The notes: a model not told the origin generated them from the sequence alone. DNA of 64,000 bases from Acinetobacter beijerinckii CIP 110307 (GCF_000369005.1 NZ_KB849764.1:186702-250701), one strand, 5' to 3'. Positions 44,784 through 54,145 are shown, counted from the stretch's first letter. Translations and numbers: made by a program.

Positions 44784-45096
44784 TATTTTTACTTTGCCTC
44801 GTTCCACCGTTGTACGGTGGAATGCCAAACTGGTTAATATTTAATATTCCCTAAAAAAATGACCAATTATTCATCCGTGAGTAAATGGTTTTTTTATTTC
44901 TTATTGTCCGAGTAAAGAAAGAATGTCCAGTTGAGCACGCCATAAGGTGTACAATTGGATAAAAATACGCAGTTGCCCTTGGGTTGTCATGATTGATGAA
45001 AGCTGCTTGTTTGTGGATAATTTAAGACATATCAACAATCGATAAACATGTACTATAATCTGGAGCCTGTACATTATTTTGTGTAAGTCCGAATTT
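44784..45096. other. Spacer with a strong hairpin, no gene seen
   Basis: TTCCACCG/CGGTGGAA (about 44811-44831) forms an eight-pair hairpin without a T run. The right end (about 45060-45090) is probably the terminal part of the IS256-type element. Confidence 0.4.
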
Positions 45097-45771
45097 TTAT
45101 AAATGATCTTTTAATCGATCATCGAACTGAATCGTAAACCAATTCATCGCTAAACGCCAATTTTGAATTGGCATTGTCCATTTCTTGGCAGCATTGGTTG
45201 TTGCCAAGTAAATGACTTTCTTGACTGAATCATCAGAAGAGAAAATCTTTCGCTTCTTGGTTGAATGGCGGATTACGCTATTCAACGATTCAATCGCATT
45301 TGTTGTATAAATCGCATGGCGTATTTCAGCTGGGTAACTAAATATCGTTCGGATATTTTCCCAATTTGCTCGCCAAGATTCGCCAATCTTAGGATATTGG
45401 TGATTCCATTGATCGCAGAAGATATCCAGAGATCTTAAAGCATTTTCCTCTGTACTTGCTTGATAGATCGCTTTAAGACCAGCTGTAACAGCCTTGTAGT
45501 CTTTCCAGCTTACAAATCTCAGGCTATTGCGTACAACATGCACGATACACAACTGAATGTCCGTATGAGGATAAACAGAGGCAATAATAGCATCAGGAAA
45601 GCCTTTTAACCCGTCTACAGAGGCAACAAGAATATCCTGTACTCCTCGATTTTTGAGTTCTGTCATGACGGATAGCCAGAATTTGGCACCTTCTGTCTGG
45701 GCAATCCACATACGAGCAAGTACATTTTCATAGAGTTCACGTGGGTAGTCAGTTAGTGTACCTAGAGCCAT
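45097..45771 (-). pseudogene. Truncated IS256-family transposase
   Basis: From WIAQTEGAKFWLSVMTELKNRGVQDIL onward the protein is a typical IS256 (mutator) transposase: VDGLKGFPDAI, CIVHVVRNSLRFV, IYTTNAIESLNSVIR. The N-terminal half (about 170 residues including the first catalytic Asp) is missing and the first 22 residues (ALGTLTDYPRELYENVLARM) do not belong to the family, so an insertion or deletion has joined foreign sequence at about 45715. Confidence 0.82.
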
Positions 45772-45948
45772 ATCTGAAAATTATTGCGCTTAATGTACAA
45801 TCACCAAATTATTGAAGAAAATTGAGTTCACTTAATAAAATAGCAGCAGATAAAGAATTGAATTTTTGTAGTAAAAATCGAAGTAAAAAATTAAATATAA
45901 ATTATTTTATATATACTTATCAATAATATATGTGTTTAATTTGACTAT

Positions 45949-45965
45949 CACCGCTTCCGCCAAAT
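45949..45965. repeat. tRNA-Ser-like attachment site, copy 2
   Basis: Identical 17 bases to 23622-23638, in the same orientation, 22.3 kb apart. Flanking bases differ, so the match is confined to the core. Confidence 0.7.
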
Positions 45966-45970
45966 ATCTG

Positions 45971-46005
45971 AAAGGGAATCAAATATATAGTTTGATTCCC
46001 TTTTT
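45971..46005. terminator. Terminator next to attachment site 2
   Basis: AAAGGGAATCAAA pairs with TTTGATTCCCTTT with a T run; it overlaps the end of the integrase remnant. Confidence 0.65.
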
Positions 46006-46113
46006 ATTTGGCACAATTTTGGCGCTATTCAAAATTTTCGTGCTCGCTTGTTTTTTCTTCTCTAAGCTAATCCACTTCGCATAACGATCCATCAGCATGA
46101 TTGCACTATGACC
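45979..46113 (-). pseudogene. C-terminal remnant of a phage-type integrase
   Basis: On the minus strand, 44 codons read GHSAIMLMDRYAKWISLEKK and a Lys-rich tail to TGA 45979-45981. GHS plus DRYAKW is the last catalytic His and the Tyr motif of phage tyrosine recombinases. The upstream part is absent. The family differs from the intact integrase at 22194-23471. It lies 14 bases from attachment site 2. Confidence 0.7.
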
Positions 46114-46354
46114 TAACTATAAAGCGAAATAGCTTTTTAATGATCATTTAGTTGAATTAGCCTAAGCCATCTTTAATATACACTTTACCAAGTGACATTT
46201 TTCGTCACATCAAAACTTATGTGGTTATATATGTTAAAAATATGACTTAAGTTATTCATAGTTATAAATAAATATTGAAAATTGGTTGAAATAAAATCAA
46301 TTATCTTTAATGATAACTATACTTCACTTGGTCATTCATTCTAGGAGGTAGATC
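46114..46354. other. AT-rich non-coding spacer
   Basis: No gene or clear structure seen before the ribosome site AGGAGGT at 46344-46350. Confidence 0.4.
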
Positions 46355-46627
46355 ATGATTGATGTGCAATATTCCGAAAATGTCTCGATTCAGCAATTAG
46401 CTGATAATGCGTTCTTATTAAAAATTAATGATGCAAAGGTTTATCAGTATTTATTGGTGCAATGCGGCACAACCTTTGGTTGGGAACGATCTATACAAAA
46501 GTCACAAAGCTTCTTTAATGGAGACATTGAATATCAAATCAATGTTTCTAATATTCCATTAGAAAACTTTGGTCGAGAGTTTTTTATGCTTGAACCTGAA
46601 CTACTCAATAATATTGCTAGAAGTTAG
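46355..46627 (+). CDS. Small protein of unknown function
   Basis: A 90-residue soluble protein with an ideal ribosome site (AGGAGGT). It begins MIDVQYSENVSIQQLADNAF and ends LLNNIARS. No family recognised. It stands upstream of the third, decayed YqaJ/Gp3 remnant, in the place that DUF932 occupies in the full copies. Confidence 0.55.
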   Translation: MIDVQYSENVSIQQLADNAFLLKINDAKVYQYLLVQCGTTFGWERSIQKSQSFFNGDIEYQINVSNIPLENFGREFFMLEPELLNNIARS

Positions 46628-46688
46628 TCATTAAATGAACAGGGTATTAATCACATATTGATGCCCACACCGCCATTCACACTTTCCC

Positions 46689-46713
46689 CACGTCTACCCT
46701 GACGTGTTTTTTT
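46689..46713 (+). terminator. Conserved hairpin-T run leader, third copy
   Basis: CACGTC (46689-46694) pairs with GACGTG (46701-46706), then T7 and ATGCCC, as in both YqaJ leaders. Confidence 0.6.
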
Positions 46714-46764
46714 ATGCCCAAAAATTTAAAACTTTACTATTTCAGCTATATAGGAACTTATACA

Positions 46765-47297
46765 ATGGATAGTTATACGCAAATTCAGAACAGGCTTATG
46801 CAAGCCTTATGGCAGACTTTACGTCAACTTAAATGAATTGGATGATTTTGGCACATTTATTTTTAGAACCATAGGCTTTAATAGCATTCGAACTTTGGCT
46901 ATACGATTAAGTTATTACCATGCGACATCGAGTGCTTTACTCTCATGTTTGCCTTTGCAGCTCACGTTACGAGGCAAGAGCACCACATAAAGCTATCGTA
47001 CTCCAATCTATTACATAAATCTAACTTTACGTGATGGCATCAATTTGCAGGAAGCAATTACTTCAGCTAAGCAAATTGATAAAGAAGCAAGCACGTTAGC
47101 AGGGTTTTATCAGGAGGCTCTGGATCATGTGGAACGACAGGGCTATGGTAATTTCTGTTTTGAGGTGGGCGGTGACGAAGGTGTGTATATTGTTGAGGAG
47201 TTTTATACTGAGGAAGCAACATCATCAAATGTATGATTTAACTGGTATTTAGGATATTCAGAAAGGATTGCAGCAGTCGGTTCAGGCTCTGGATTAA
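46765..47297 (+). pseudogene. Fused YqaJ/Gp3 remnant (third module copy)
   Basis: It begins with the YqaJ start (ATGGATAGTTATACGCAAAT, codons for about 11 residues) and jumps at about 46797 to the middle of the Gp3-like gene (GLCKPYGRLYVNL...). It has a TAA at 46988-46990 where the intact gene reads Gln (STTQSYR) and a frame loss near the end. The tail to 47297 matches the last codons. About 1.9 kb between the two points is deleted. A hairpin ATTAAGGG/CCCTTAAT follows at 47302-47328. Confidence 0.82.
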
Positions 47298-47392
47298 AAG
47301 TATTAAGGGGGCTAAAGACTCCCTTAATATCTAATTTTATACCAAAACTTTAGAATACCTTGAGTTAAACTTAAAGCATTCGTCCTATAAAT

Positions 47393-48400
47393 CTAAGCAA
47401 TACGCAAGCCATGCAGGTGATTGTCAGTGCTTAGTATTTTTCGGTTTTGATCCAAACTAACTAACGAGCTAACATCATCCAATAATTTAATCTGATCTTC
47501 TGATAACTCAATATTGATCGCATTTAGATTGCTATTTAACTGATTTAAAGATTTTGGTCCAATTATTGGGATAGTCCCATGTGTACTTGCCCATGTGATT
47601 GCAACTTGATCAGCTGAAACGCCAAGTTGATTAGAAACTTCAAGTACTGCATCTAAAATTTTTGTACGCTGCGCTGTGTTTTCTGCTTGAAAAACATTTC
47701 CACCAAAACCTTCTGCACGCCCAGTTTCACCTTTACGATATTTTCCAGTTAACATGCCTCCACCCAAAGGGGACCATGTGACCATTCCTAATCCTAGTGC
47801 TTTTGAGGCTGGTATTAAGTCTACTTCTGGTTCTCTATGAACCAAACTATGTTGAAATTGTATAGCTGCGACAGGTACTGAATTTTTAAGTTCAGCCAAG
47901 GTAACAGCACGTGATACTCTCCAAGCTGGAAAGTTCGAAAGTCCAGCAAAGAGTATTTTCCCAGCACGAGATAGATCTTCCAGTCCTCTAAGTATTTCCT
48001 CACTGGAAGTAATATTATCAGGATGGTGTACCCAGTAAAGATCGATATAGTCTGTTTTTAATCTGCGTAAACTTTCCTCAACTGAGAAAATCATTGCTTT
48101 ACGGCTATTACCTTTATGTAGTTGATTTGAGTTTGGCGTAGCGCCACTTGAAAATTTTGTTGCTAAGACAACTTCATTGCGGATACCTTGTAGCAATTCA
48201 CCTAATATTTGTTCAGATTGACCAAATTGATAAACATCCGCGGTATCAATAAAGTTCCCACCAACATTTAAATATTGATCTAGTATTAATTTTGCTTCTT
48301 CAATAGAGGCACCATAGCCCCAACCTGTACCAAAATTTCCTGTTCCCAACGCGATTTGAGAAACATTTAATCCTGTTTTTCCAAATACTATATTTTTCAT
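47393..48400 (-). CDS. Aldo/keto reductase
   Basis: A 335-residue NADPH-dependent reductase with the family motifs GTGNFGTGWG, FIDTADVYQFGQSEQILGE (catalytic Asp-Tyr), KTDYIDLYWVHHPD and the C-terminal WASTHGTIPIIGPKS cofactor site. It reduces carbonyl compounds. Second of a minus-strand set with the quinone-type oxidoreductase 16 bases upstream. Confidence 0.9.
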   Translation of the reverse strand: MKNIVFGKTGLNVSQIALGTGNFGTGWGYGASIEEAKLILDQYLNVGGNFIDTADVYQFGQSEQILGELLQGIRNEVVLATKFSSGATPNSNQLHKGNSRKAMIFSVEESLRRLKTDYIDLYWVHHPDNITSSEEILRGLEDLSRAGKILFAGLSNFPAWRVSRAVTLAELKNSVPVAAIQFQHSLVHREPEVDLIPASKALGLGMVTWSPLGGGMLTGKYRKGETGRAEGFGGNVFQAENTAQRTKILDAVLEVSNQLGVSADQVAITWASTHGTIPIIGPKSLNQLNSNLNAINIELSEDQIKLLDDVSSLVSLDQNRKILSTDNHLHGLRIA

Positions 48401-48416
48401 AATTTAAACTCCAAAA

Positions 48417-49415
48417 TTATTCTGCAATTTCTACAACGACTTTGCCTTTCGCACGTCCAGTATTCACGTATTCAAGTGCTTCGTTCATTTGTGAGAATGG
48501 ATATTCTTTATCAACGATAGGTTTAATTTTCCCAGCCTCAACAAGTTCAGCTATTTGAGACAGCTGATATCCATTTGGTTGCATGAATAAAAATGAATAG
48601 GTAATGTCTCTTTTTTTTGCCTTGTTACGAATGGACCAACTTAAAAGAGGAATGATAAATTTTAATAACCAATTTGCTTTGATTGCTTCAGCAAAAGCAC
48701 GGTCAGGTGGCCCTGAAATACTGATAATACGACTACCACGCTTTATAACGTTCAATGACTTTTCTAAAGTTTTTCCACCCTGCGTGTCTAAGACTACATC
48801 GTAATCTTTCAGTTCTTGCTCAAAATCCATGGTTTTGTAGTCAATAATAATATCTGCGCCTAGTTCTCTAACCCAGCGAGTATTTTTACCACTTGTCGTT
48901 GTTGCGACAGTTGCACCGAGATGCTTAGCAAGCTGAATTGCAATCGAGCCTACACCACCTGAACCAGCATGAATCAATACTTTTTGTCCTGATTTAACTT
49001 TTGCAATTTCTACTAATGCTTGCCATGCAGTCAAGGCGACAAGCGGTAGTGAGGCAGCATGCTGCATAGAAATATTTTGAGGTTTCAGTGCAAGTGACGA
49101 TTGCTGAACGATTGTGTACTCAGCAAAAGAACCATTCGAATCTGTCTTGGCATAGACTTCATCACCGACTTTAAACTGAGTAACATTTGAACCAACTTGA
49201 GCAACGACACCTGCAAAGTCATTACCTAAAATAAATGGAAACTTAACAGGTAAAATAGCTTTGAATTCACCCTCTAATACTCGTAAGTCAAGCGGGTTGA
49301 TACTTACAGCATGAACTTTAACAAGTACAGAATCTTTCGAAATAGATGGTTTAGGCTGTTCATCCAACTGTACATCATCGATTTTGCCATAACTTTTAAT
49401 ATAGGCTGCTTTCAT
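48417..49415 (-). CDS. NADP-dependent zinc-type oxidoreductase (quinone reductase family)
   Basis: A 332-residue medium-chain dehydrogenase/reductase of the zinc-free quinone oxidoreductase type: AVSINPLDLRVLEG, GNDFAGVVAQVG, HAGSGGVGSIAIQLAKHLGA (cofactor loop) and the end ...NTGRAKGKVVVE. It reduces quinones or enones with NADPH. It heads the transcript with the aldo/keto reductase. Confidence 0.9.
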   Translation of the reverse strand: MKAAYIKSYGKIDDVQLDEQPKPSISKDSVLVKVHAVSINPLDLRVLEGEFKAILPVKFPFILGNDFAGVVAQVGSNVTQFKVGDEVYAKTDSNGSFAEYTIVQQSSLALKPQNISMQHAASLPLVALTAWQALVEIAKVKSGQKVLIHAGSGGVGSIAIQLAKHLGATVATTTSGKNTRWVRELGADIIIDYKTMDFEQELKDYDVVLDTQGGKTLEKSLNVIKRGSRIISISGPPDRAFAEAIKANWLLKFIIPLLSWSIRNKAKKRDITYSFLFMQPNGYQLSQIAELVEAGKIKPIVDKEYPFSQMNEALEYVNTGRAKGKVVVEIAE

Positions 49416-49471
49416 TTGGGACCTCTATATATTTCTTTTTTAATCGTTAGAAATGGATTAATTAAGTTGGG

Positions 49472-50275
49472 TTAAACTTTCAAACTGCGTTGAATCAATG
49501 CGTCAAAGATCTTTACTGGGGTAAATTTTCGTAAATTCTTTAAGTGTCTTGCTGTCTTGCCTGATGTATAACGAGGCAAAATGTTTTGACTGTTGATTAC
49601 CGTTAAAATTGTCTTAGCAACAACACCTGGATCATCTGACTTATTAATTGCTTTTATCATGTGCTGATGGAGCTTCTCGCGAATGTGGTCATACGCTGAG
49701 ATTTTTGCATCTGCTTCTAGTAAGTTTATGCCTAATGAAGTTTTAGTGTAAGCAGGTTCTATTAATGAAACACGAATCCCTTGTGTTCTCAATTCATGAT
49801 CTAAGGACTCTGAATAACCTTCAAGCGCATGTTTTGATGCAGAATAAAGCGCGCCAAAGGGCATTGGCAGAAGTCCTAAAACAGAGCTAGTGTTCAAAAT
49901 AAGTCCAGAATTTTGTTTACGCATCACTGGAAGTACTGCTCGAGTCATTCGGACAACACCAAAGAAGTTGGTATCAAAAATAGCTTGAGCTTGTTGCATC
50001 GAACTTTCTTCAGCGCCAGCAGGTGCGATTGCAAATCCTGCATTATTGATCAAAACATCAATTCGACCTTCATTTTGAATCACTTTCGCGATTGCACGAT
50101 TAACCGAATCTTCATTATTTACATCTAGTTCAATCAGATTGAATTTATATTGAGATGACTCACTTGTGCGTCGACTCGTACCATAAACAATAAAACCTGC
50201 TCTATGTAAAAGTTCTGCTGTTGCTAAACCAATACCAGAAGATGCACCTGTAATAAGAACCACTTTGCTTGTCAT
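49472..50275 (-). CDS. Short-chain dehydrogenase/reductase
   Basis: ATG 50275 is taken so that the nucleotide motif TGASSGIG falls at residues 9-16, as usual; an upstream frame start at 50314 would add 13 residues. The 267-residue protein has NNAG and the catalytic YSASK motif with Ser in NTSSVLG. An NAD(P)H-dependent oxidoreductase of unknown substrate. It faces the next gene across a 236-base divergent promoter region that holds a candidate HxlR site. Confidence 0.9.
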   Translation of the reverse strand: MTSKVVLITGASSGIGLATAELLHRAGFIVYGTSRRTSESSQYKFNLIELDVNNEDSVNRAIAKVIQNEGRIDVLINNAGFAIAPAGAEESSMQQAQAIFDTNFFGVVRMTRAVLPVMRKQNSGLILNTSSVLGLLPMPFGALYSASKHALEGYSESLDHELRTQGIRVSLIEPAYTKTSLGINLLEADAKISAYDHIREKLHQHMIKAINKSDDPGVVAKTILTVINSQNILPRYTSGKTARHLKNLRKFTPVKIFDALIQRSLKV

Positions 50276-50356
50276 ACAACATTTCTCACACGTAATAGGT
50301 TGGTGATGGAACAACCAATTTCACCTTGATGTTTTGATCATAATCTAAAATTAAAA

Positions 50357-50365
50357 TAGTTACTA
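50357..50365. promoter_or_regulatory. Candidate HxlR operator in divergent promoter region
   Basis: The palindrome TAGTTACTA lies between SDR (50275, minus) and hydrolase (50512, plus). The same palindrome, read on the other strand, precedes the hxlR gene at 54634-54642. Confidence 0.5.
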
Positions 50366-50511
50366 CTAAAAAGATAGTGACAATGCGTTTTTGTTGATGT
50401 ATGGTTAATATTAAATCGATACTGACTTTGTTTTTGATTTCCTTATCTCAAGAAATAATTAATTAAATTCAGTTGAATAGGCTTTATGCATTAATTCTGA
50501 GGATTAAAAAA

Positions 50512-51525
50512 ATGAATTTTTTACTAAATACAATTGCGATGGGATTGACGGTGGTCTCTGTTTTTATTTCGCCATTAACGCAAGCCGAAACAGTAGCATC
50601 GATCTCTTTTAGCGACTCGGTGGCTAAAGGTGACGGATTATCTCCAAAACTTATTTTCAATCAGCAAGCTAGTCAAAATCCTCAGTTAGCTACGAATTGG
50701 AAGAATGTACCAACTCAATTTATAAATGCTGATGGAGTTAATTTCGCCTACAGAGAATATGGTCAACAAAATGGTGGAACACCTATTATTTTTCTGAATC
50801 ATTTAGCTGCTGTATTAGACAATTGGGATCCAAGAATTATTGATGGAATTGCCGCAAAACATCATGTGGTGGTTTTTGATAACCGTGGTGTTGGTGCTTC
50901 TACAGGTAAACCTGCTCAGTCGATTGAGCAAATGGCAGATGATGCAATTACCTTTATTCAAGCAAAAGGTTTCAACAAAGTTGATTTATTTGGTTTTTCA
51001 ATGGGAGGCATGATTTCACAAGAAATCGTATTGAAACAACCAAACTTAGTCAGAAAGATGATCTTATCAGGAACAGGACCTGCTGGAGGAACTGGCATCA
51101 GTACAGTTGGACGAGTTTCTAATTGGGATTTAGTCCGTGGGATGGCAACGCGCCAAGATCCTAAAGTCTATTTGTTTTTTACTCGGACCGACAATGGTAA
51201 AGCTGCTGCGAAAAAGTTTGTTCAACGGATTAATGAACGTACTGAAAATCGTGATAAAGAAATCACCATTTCTGCGTATCGCGCTCATTTAAAAGCATTA
51301 AAAAAATGGGGAAATAAAAAATCTGTTGATCTTTCAGTTATTCAACAACCTGTTTTAGTTGCTAACGGTGATCATGATCGAATGGTTCCTACTGTAAATA
51401 CTTATGACTTAGCAAAGCGCCTTCCAAATAGCACGCTTGTCATCTATCCAGATGCTGGACATGGTGGAATTTTTCAGTTTCATGATGATTTCGTAAAGCA
51501 ATCTTTAGCTTTCTTGGCGAAATAA
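50512..51525 (+). CDS. Exported alpha/beta hydrolase
   Basis: ATG 50512 with CTGAGGA upstream is used; an earlier TTG frame start lacks a signal-like start. The 337-residue protein has a signal peptide (to about TQA-ET), a nucleophile elbow GFSMGG, an acid in NGDHDRMV and a His in YPDAGHGG. Likely an esterase or lactonase in the periplasm. Paralogue of the next gene, which is cytoplasmic. Confidence 0.85.
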   Translation: MNFLLNTIAMGLTVVSVFISPLTQAETVASISFSDSVAKGDGLSPKLIFNQQASQNPQLATNWKNVPTQFINADGVNFAYREYGQQNGGTPIIFLNHLAAVLDNWDPRIIDGIAAKHHVVVFDNRGVGASTGKPAQSIEQMADDAITFIQAKGFNKVDLFGFSMGGMISQEIVLKQPNLVRKMILSGTGPAGGTGISTVGRVSNWDLVRGMATRQDPKVYLFFTRTDNGKAAAKKFVQRINERTENRDKEITISAYRAHLKALKKWGNKKSVDLSVIQQPVLVANGDHDRMVPTVNTYDLAKRLPNSTLVIYPDAGHGGIFQFHDDFVKQSLAFLAK

Positions 51526-51562
51526 ATTTCAACTTAGTTATGTATGAAATGGGATAACGACA

Positions 51563-52426
51563 ATGACCACAATTAATCATCAAACCGCTGAAACACAATT
51601 TATAGAAGTTGATGGAGCCAAATTTGCTTATCGTAGATGGGGTAATGCAAATACACAGCAACCACCTTTGTTTTTTCTACAGCATTTCCGTGGTGGTTTA
51701 GACAATTGGGATCCACTCATTACAGATGGATTAGCAGCGGACCGCGAAGTTATTTTATTCAATGGGCGAGGGGTCGCGTCATCAACTGGACAACCTCGAA
51801 CTCGGATTGAGGATATGGCTGACGATGCAGCAGCGGTGATTCGAGCATTAGGTCTGAAACAAGTTGATTTACTCGGCTTTTCTTTAGGTGGTTTTCAAGC
51901 ACAAGATCTAGTACGTCGCCGCCCTCAATTAGTCAGAAAATTAATGCTTTTAGGGACAGGTCCTCGGGGTGGAAAACCTAGAGGCGATGACCCAGATGTT
52001 CCAGCTTTAGTTTTAAAGCATGCAACCAGTGCAGTGCCTTCTGAAGAAGACTTTCTATTTTTATTTTTTGGTCGATCTCCAACAGCAATTCAAGCAGGGC
52101 GTGATTTCTGGCAACGTCGCCATCAACGTAAAGATCAAGATCCAGCAAGTTCAGACAGCGTAATGCAGGCTCAGATTGAAGCCAATATGCACTTTTTACC
52201 AAAACTTGATGAACAAGATCATTTTGCTCATTTACGCGAGATTAAACAGCCAACTTTTATTCTTAATGGTGTAGATGATGTGATGATTCCAACCATCAAT
52301 GCTTATCAGATGGCACTTAATATTCCAAATGCACAGCTGTTTATTTATCCCGATGCTGGTCATGGTGCACAGTTCCAGTACCCAGAACGTTTCCTAAAGC
52401 ATGCAATACAGTTTCTAAATGAGTAA
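51563..52426 (+). CDS. Alpha/beta hydrolase
   Basis: A 287-residue cytoplasmic hydrolase with GFSLGG, NGVDDVMIP and YPDAGHGAQF motifs, similar to the preceding exported enzyme (both start from a VDGAKFAYRRWG / ADGVNFAYREYG segment). 37 bases after it; same operon. Confidence 0.88.
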   Translation: MTTINHQTAETQFIEVDGAKFAYRRWGNANTQQPPLFFLQHFRGGLDNWDPLITDGLAADREVILFNGRGVASSTGQPRTRIEDMADDAAAVIRALGLKQVDLLGFSLGGFQAQDLVRRRPQLVRKLMLLGTGPRGGKPRGDDPDVPALVLKHATSAVPSEEDFLFLFFGRSPTAIQAGRDFWQRRHQRKDQDPASSDSVMQAQIEANMHFLPKLDEQDHFAHLREIKQPTFILNGVDDVMIPTINAYQMALNIPNAQLFIYPDAGHGAQFQYPERFLKHAIQFLNE

Positions 52427-52477
52427 TGCATCAGGATGCCTTATGTATCCTCATATATTGATGAACAGAGAACCAAA

Positions 52478-52864
52478 ATGATGAAATTTAAATTATTACT
52501 GTGGATACTGACGAAGCTTTTACAACGAGCTGTGAAAAATAATCCAAAATGTGCTGCTTATGTAAAAGATAAAAATGTCACATTTCAAATTCAAACAGCA
52601 AGTGGTGAAGGGCGTTATTTTGAAATCAAAAATGGCAAAATAAAGTCTCATGCTGGTCAAAGTAAATCCCCAAGTTTTACATTCACTTTTAAAAATGGCA
52701 GTACAGGTTTTGCTGTGCTATCAGCTAAAGATAGTGTCAATACATTTTTAACAGCCCTTAGAACTCAGGATCTTGTGATTACTGGAAACTTTGTCGATGT
52801 CATGTGGTTTCAAAGTCTAGTTGACTTTATTCAACCTCAGCCTAAATCATCTTCAACTGTGTGA
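52478..52864 (+). CDS. SCP2-like lipid-binding protein
   Basis: ATG 52478 is taken over a frame start at 52436; a clean GAGA-type site precedes it. About 128 residues with the SCP2 fold pattern: KNVTFQIQTASGEGRYFEIKNGKIKS, then SPSFTFTFKNGSTGFAVL and the terminal VMWFQSLVDFIQP. Such proteins bind hydrophobic compounds. It is ten bases before the flavin oxidoreductase, suggesting that the pathway handles a hydrophobic substrate. Confidence 0.7.
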   Translation: MMKFKLLLWILTKLLQRAVKNNPKCAAYVKDKNVTFQIQTASGEGRYFEIKNGKIKSHAGQSKSPSFTFTFKNGSTGFAVLSAKDSVNTFLTALRTQDLVITGNFVDVMWFQSLVDFIQPQPKSSSTV

Positions 52865-52873
52865 GTAAAGCCA

Positions 52874-54124
52874 ATGATTGACTTGCCATTAAAAACAAAT
52901 CTCCTGAATCAGTCTTTAACGTTACCGAATGGTTTCGTAATTCCAAATCGTTTGGCTAAGGCAGCAACAAGTGAAACGCTAGCGACCTATTCCAACAACC
53001 CAACTGAAAAGCATATACGACTATACCAGCGTTGGGCGGCGTCAGGGATTGGCATGATTATCACAGGCAACATTATGATCGACCGACGTGCTTTAGGGGA
53101 GCCTGGGAATGTTGTGATTGAAGATGAACGGGATTTTGTAATTTTACAGCAATGGGCAACAACGGTGACTGATCAAGGCTCCCAATTATGGGCACAACTC
53201 AATCATCCCGGAAAACAATCCCCAAAAGGATTAAATTCACGAAACATTTCTGCTTCAGCAGCGCCATTTGGGGCCGAAATGCGATCATTATTTGCAACGC
53301 CAGATGAAGCAACCCATCAAGAAATACTAGAGATCATTCAGCGCTTTGGTCGTAGTGCGTTGATATGTAAAAAGGCTGGATTTAGTGGTGTTGAGATACA
53401 TGCTGCACATGGTTATTTGATTAATCAATTCTTATCACCATTACACAATTTAAGAAATGATGAGTGGGGAGGTACTCCAGAAAAACGTCGCAAGTTTTTA
53501 ATGGAAGTCTATGCAGAAATTAGAAAACAAGTAGGGGCATATTTTCCAATTGCGATAAAGCTTAACTCAGCGGATTTTCAAAAAGGTGGATTTACCGAGG
53601 AAGACTCTTTAGCAACCATTAAGGCTTTGTCTCAAGCAGGAATTGATTTAATTGAAATTTCAGGTGGTACTTATGAGTCAGGTGTAGCTAAAGCACCTCA
53701 AAAAGCATCAACTATTGTCCGTGAAGCATTCTTTATCGATTTTGCTGAAAAGGTTAGGGCACAGGTAAAAACACCATTAATGGTGACAGGTGGCTTTAGG
53801 AGTGTTGAAGGTATGAATCAAGCTTTAGGATCAGATGCTTTTGATGTGGTTGGGATTGCTAGACTGATGGCAATTGATCCTGATGCTCCCAAATATCTAT
53901 TAGCAGGAACCAATAGTGAGCAAACAGTTCAACCAATTAAGACTGGCATAAAAAAGATTGATCAACTTGGGGTTATGGAAGTACTTTGGTATACCCAACA
54001 ACTTAATCGCATTGCCAAGGGAAGTAATCCAAAACCTAAGGAAAGTGGCTTATGGGCATTTATCAAATCAGTTTTACGTAGTGGTTGGGGAACTTACAAA
54101 ACACAGCGTACTCGAATCAAATAA
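52874..54124 (+). CDS. NADH:flavin oxidoreductase / Old Yellow Enzyme family
   Basis: A 416-residue OYE-like protein: PNRLAKAATSETLA, AQLNHPGKQS, the HAAHGYLINQFLSPLHNLRNDEWGG signature (substrate-binding His and FMN site), and VTGGFRSVEGM. It reduces activated alkenes of quinones, enones or nitro compounds with NAD(P)H. Last gene of the plus-strand part; a terminator follows. Confidence 0.9.
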   Translation: MIDLPLKTNLLNQSLTLPNGFVIPNRLAKAATSETLATYSNNPTEKHIRLYQRWAASGIGMIITGNIMIDRRALGEPGNVVIEDERDFVILQQWATTVTDQGSQLWAQLNHPGKQSPKGLNSRNISASAAPFGAEMRSLFATPDEATHQEILEIIQRFGRSALICKKAGFSGVEIHAAHGYLINQFLSPLHNLRNDEWGGTPEKRRKFLMEVYAEIRKQVGAYFPIAIKLNSADFQKGGFTEEDSLATIKALSQAGIDLIEISGGTYESGVAKAPQKASTIVREAFFIDFAEKVRAQVKTPLMVTGGFRSVEGMNQALGSDAFDVVGIARLMAIDPDAPKYLLAGTNSEQTVQPIKTGIKKIDQLGVMEVLWYTQQLNRIAKGSNPKPKESGLWAFIKSVLRSGWGTYKTQRTRIK

Positions 54125-54145
54125 TAATTTAGTATTTAAATTTAT

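Noticed and set aside
44811..44831. Terminator after the Rhs immunity gene
   Set aside because: The eight-pair hairpin lacks a T run, so I list it only as a hairpin in the spacer.
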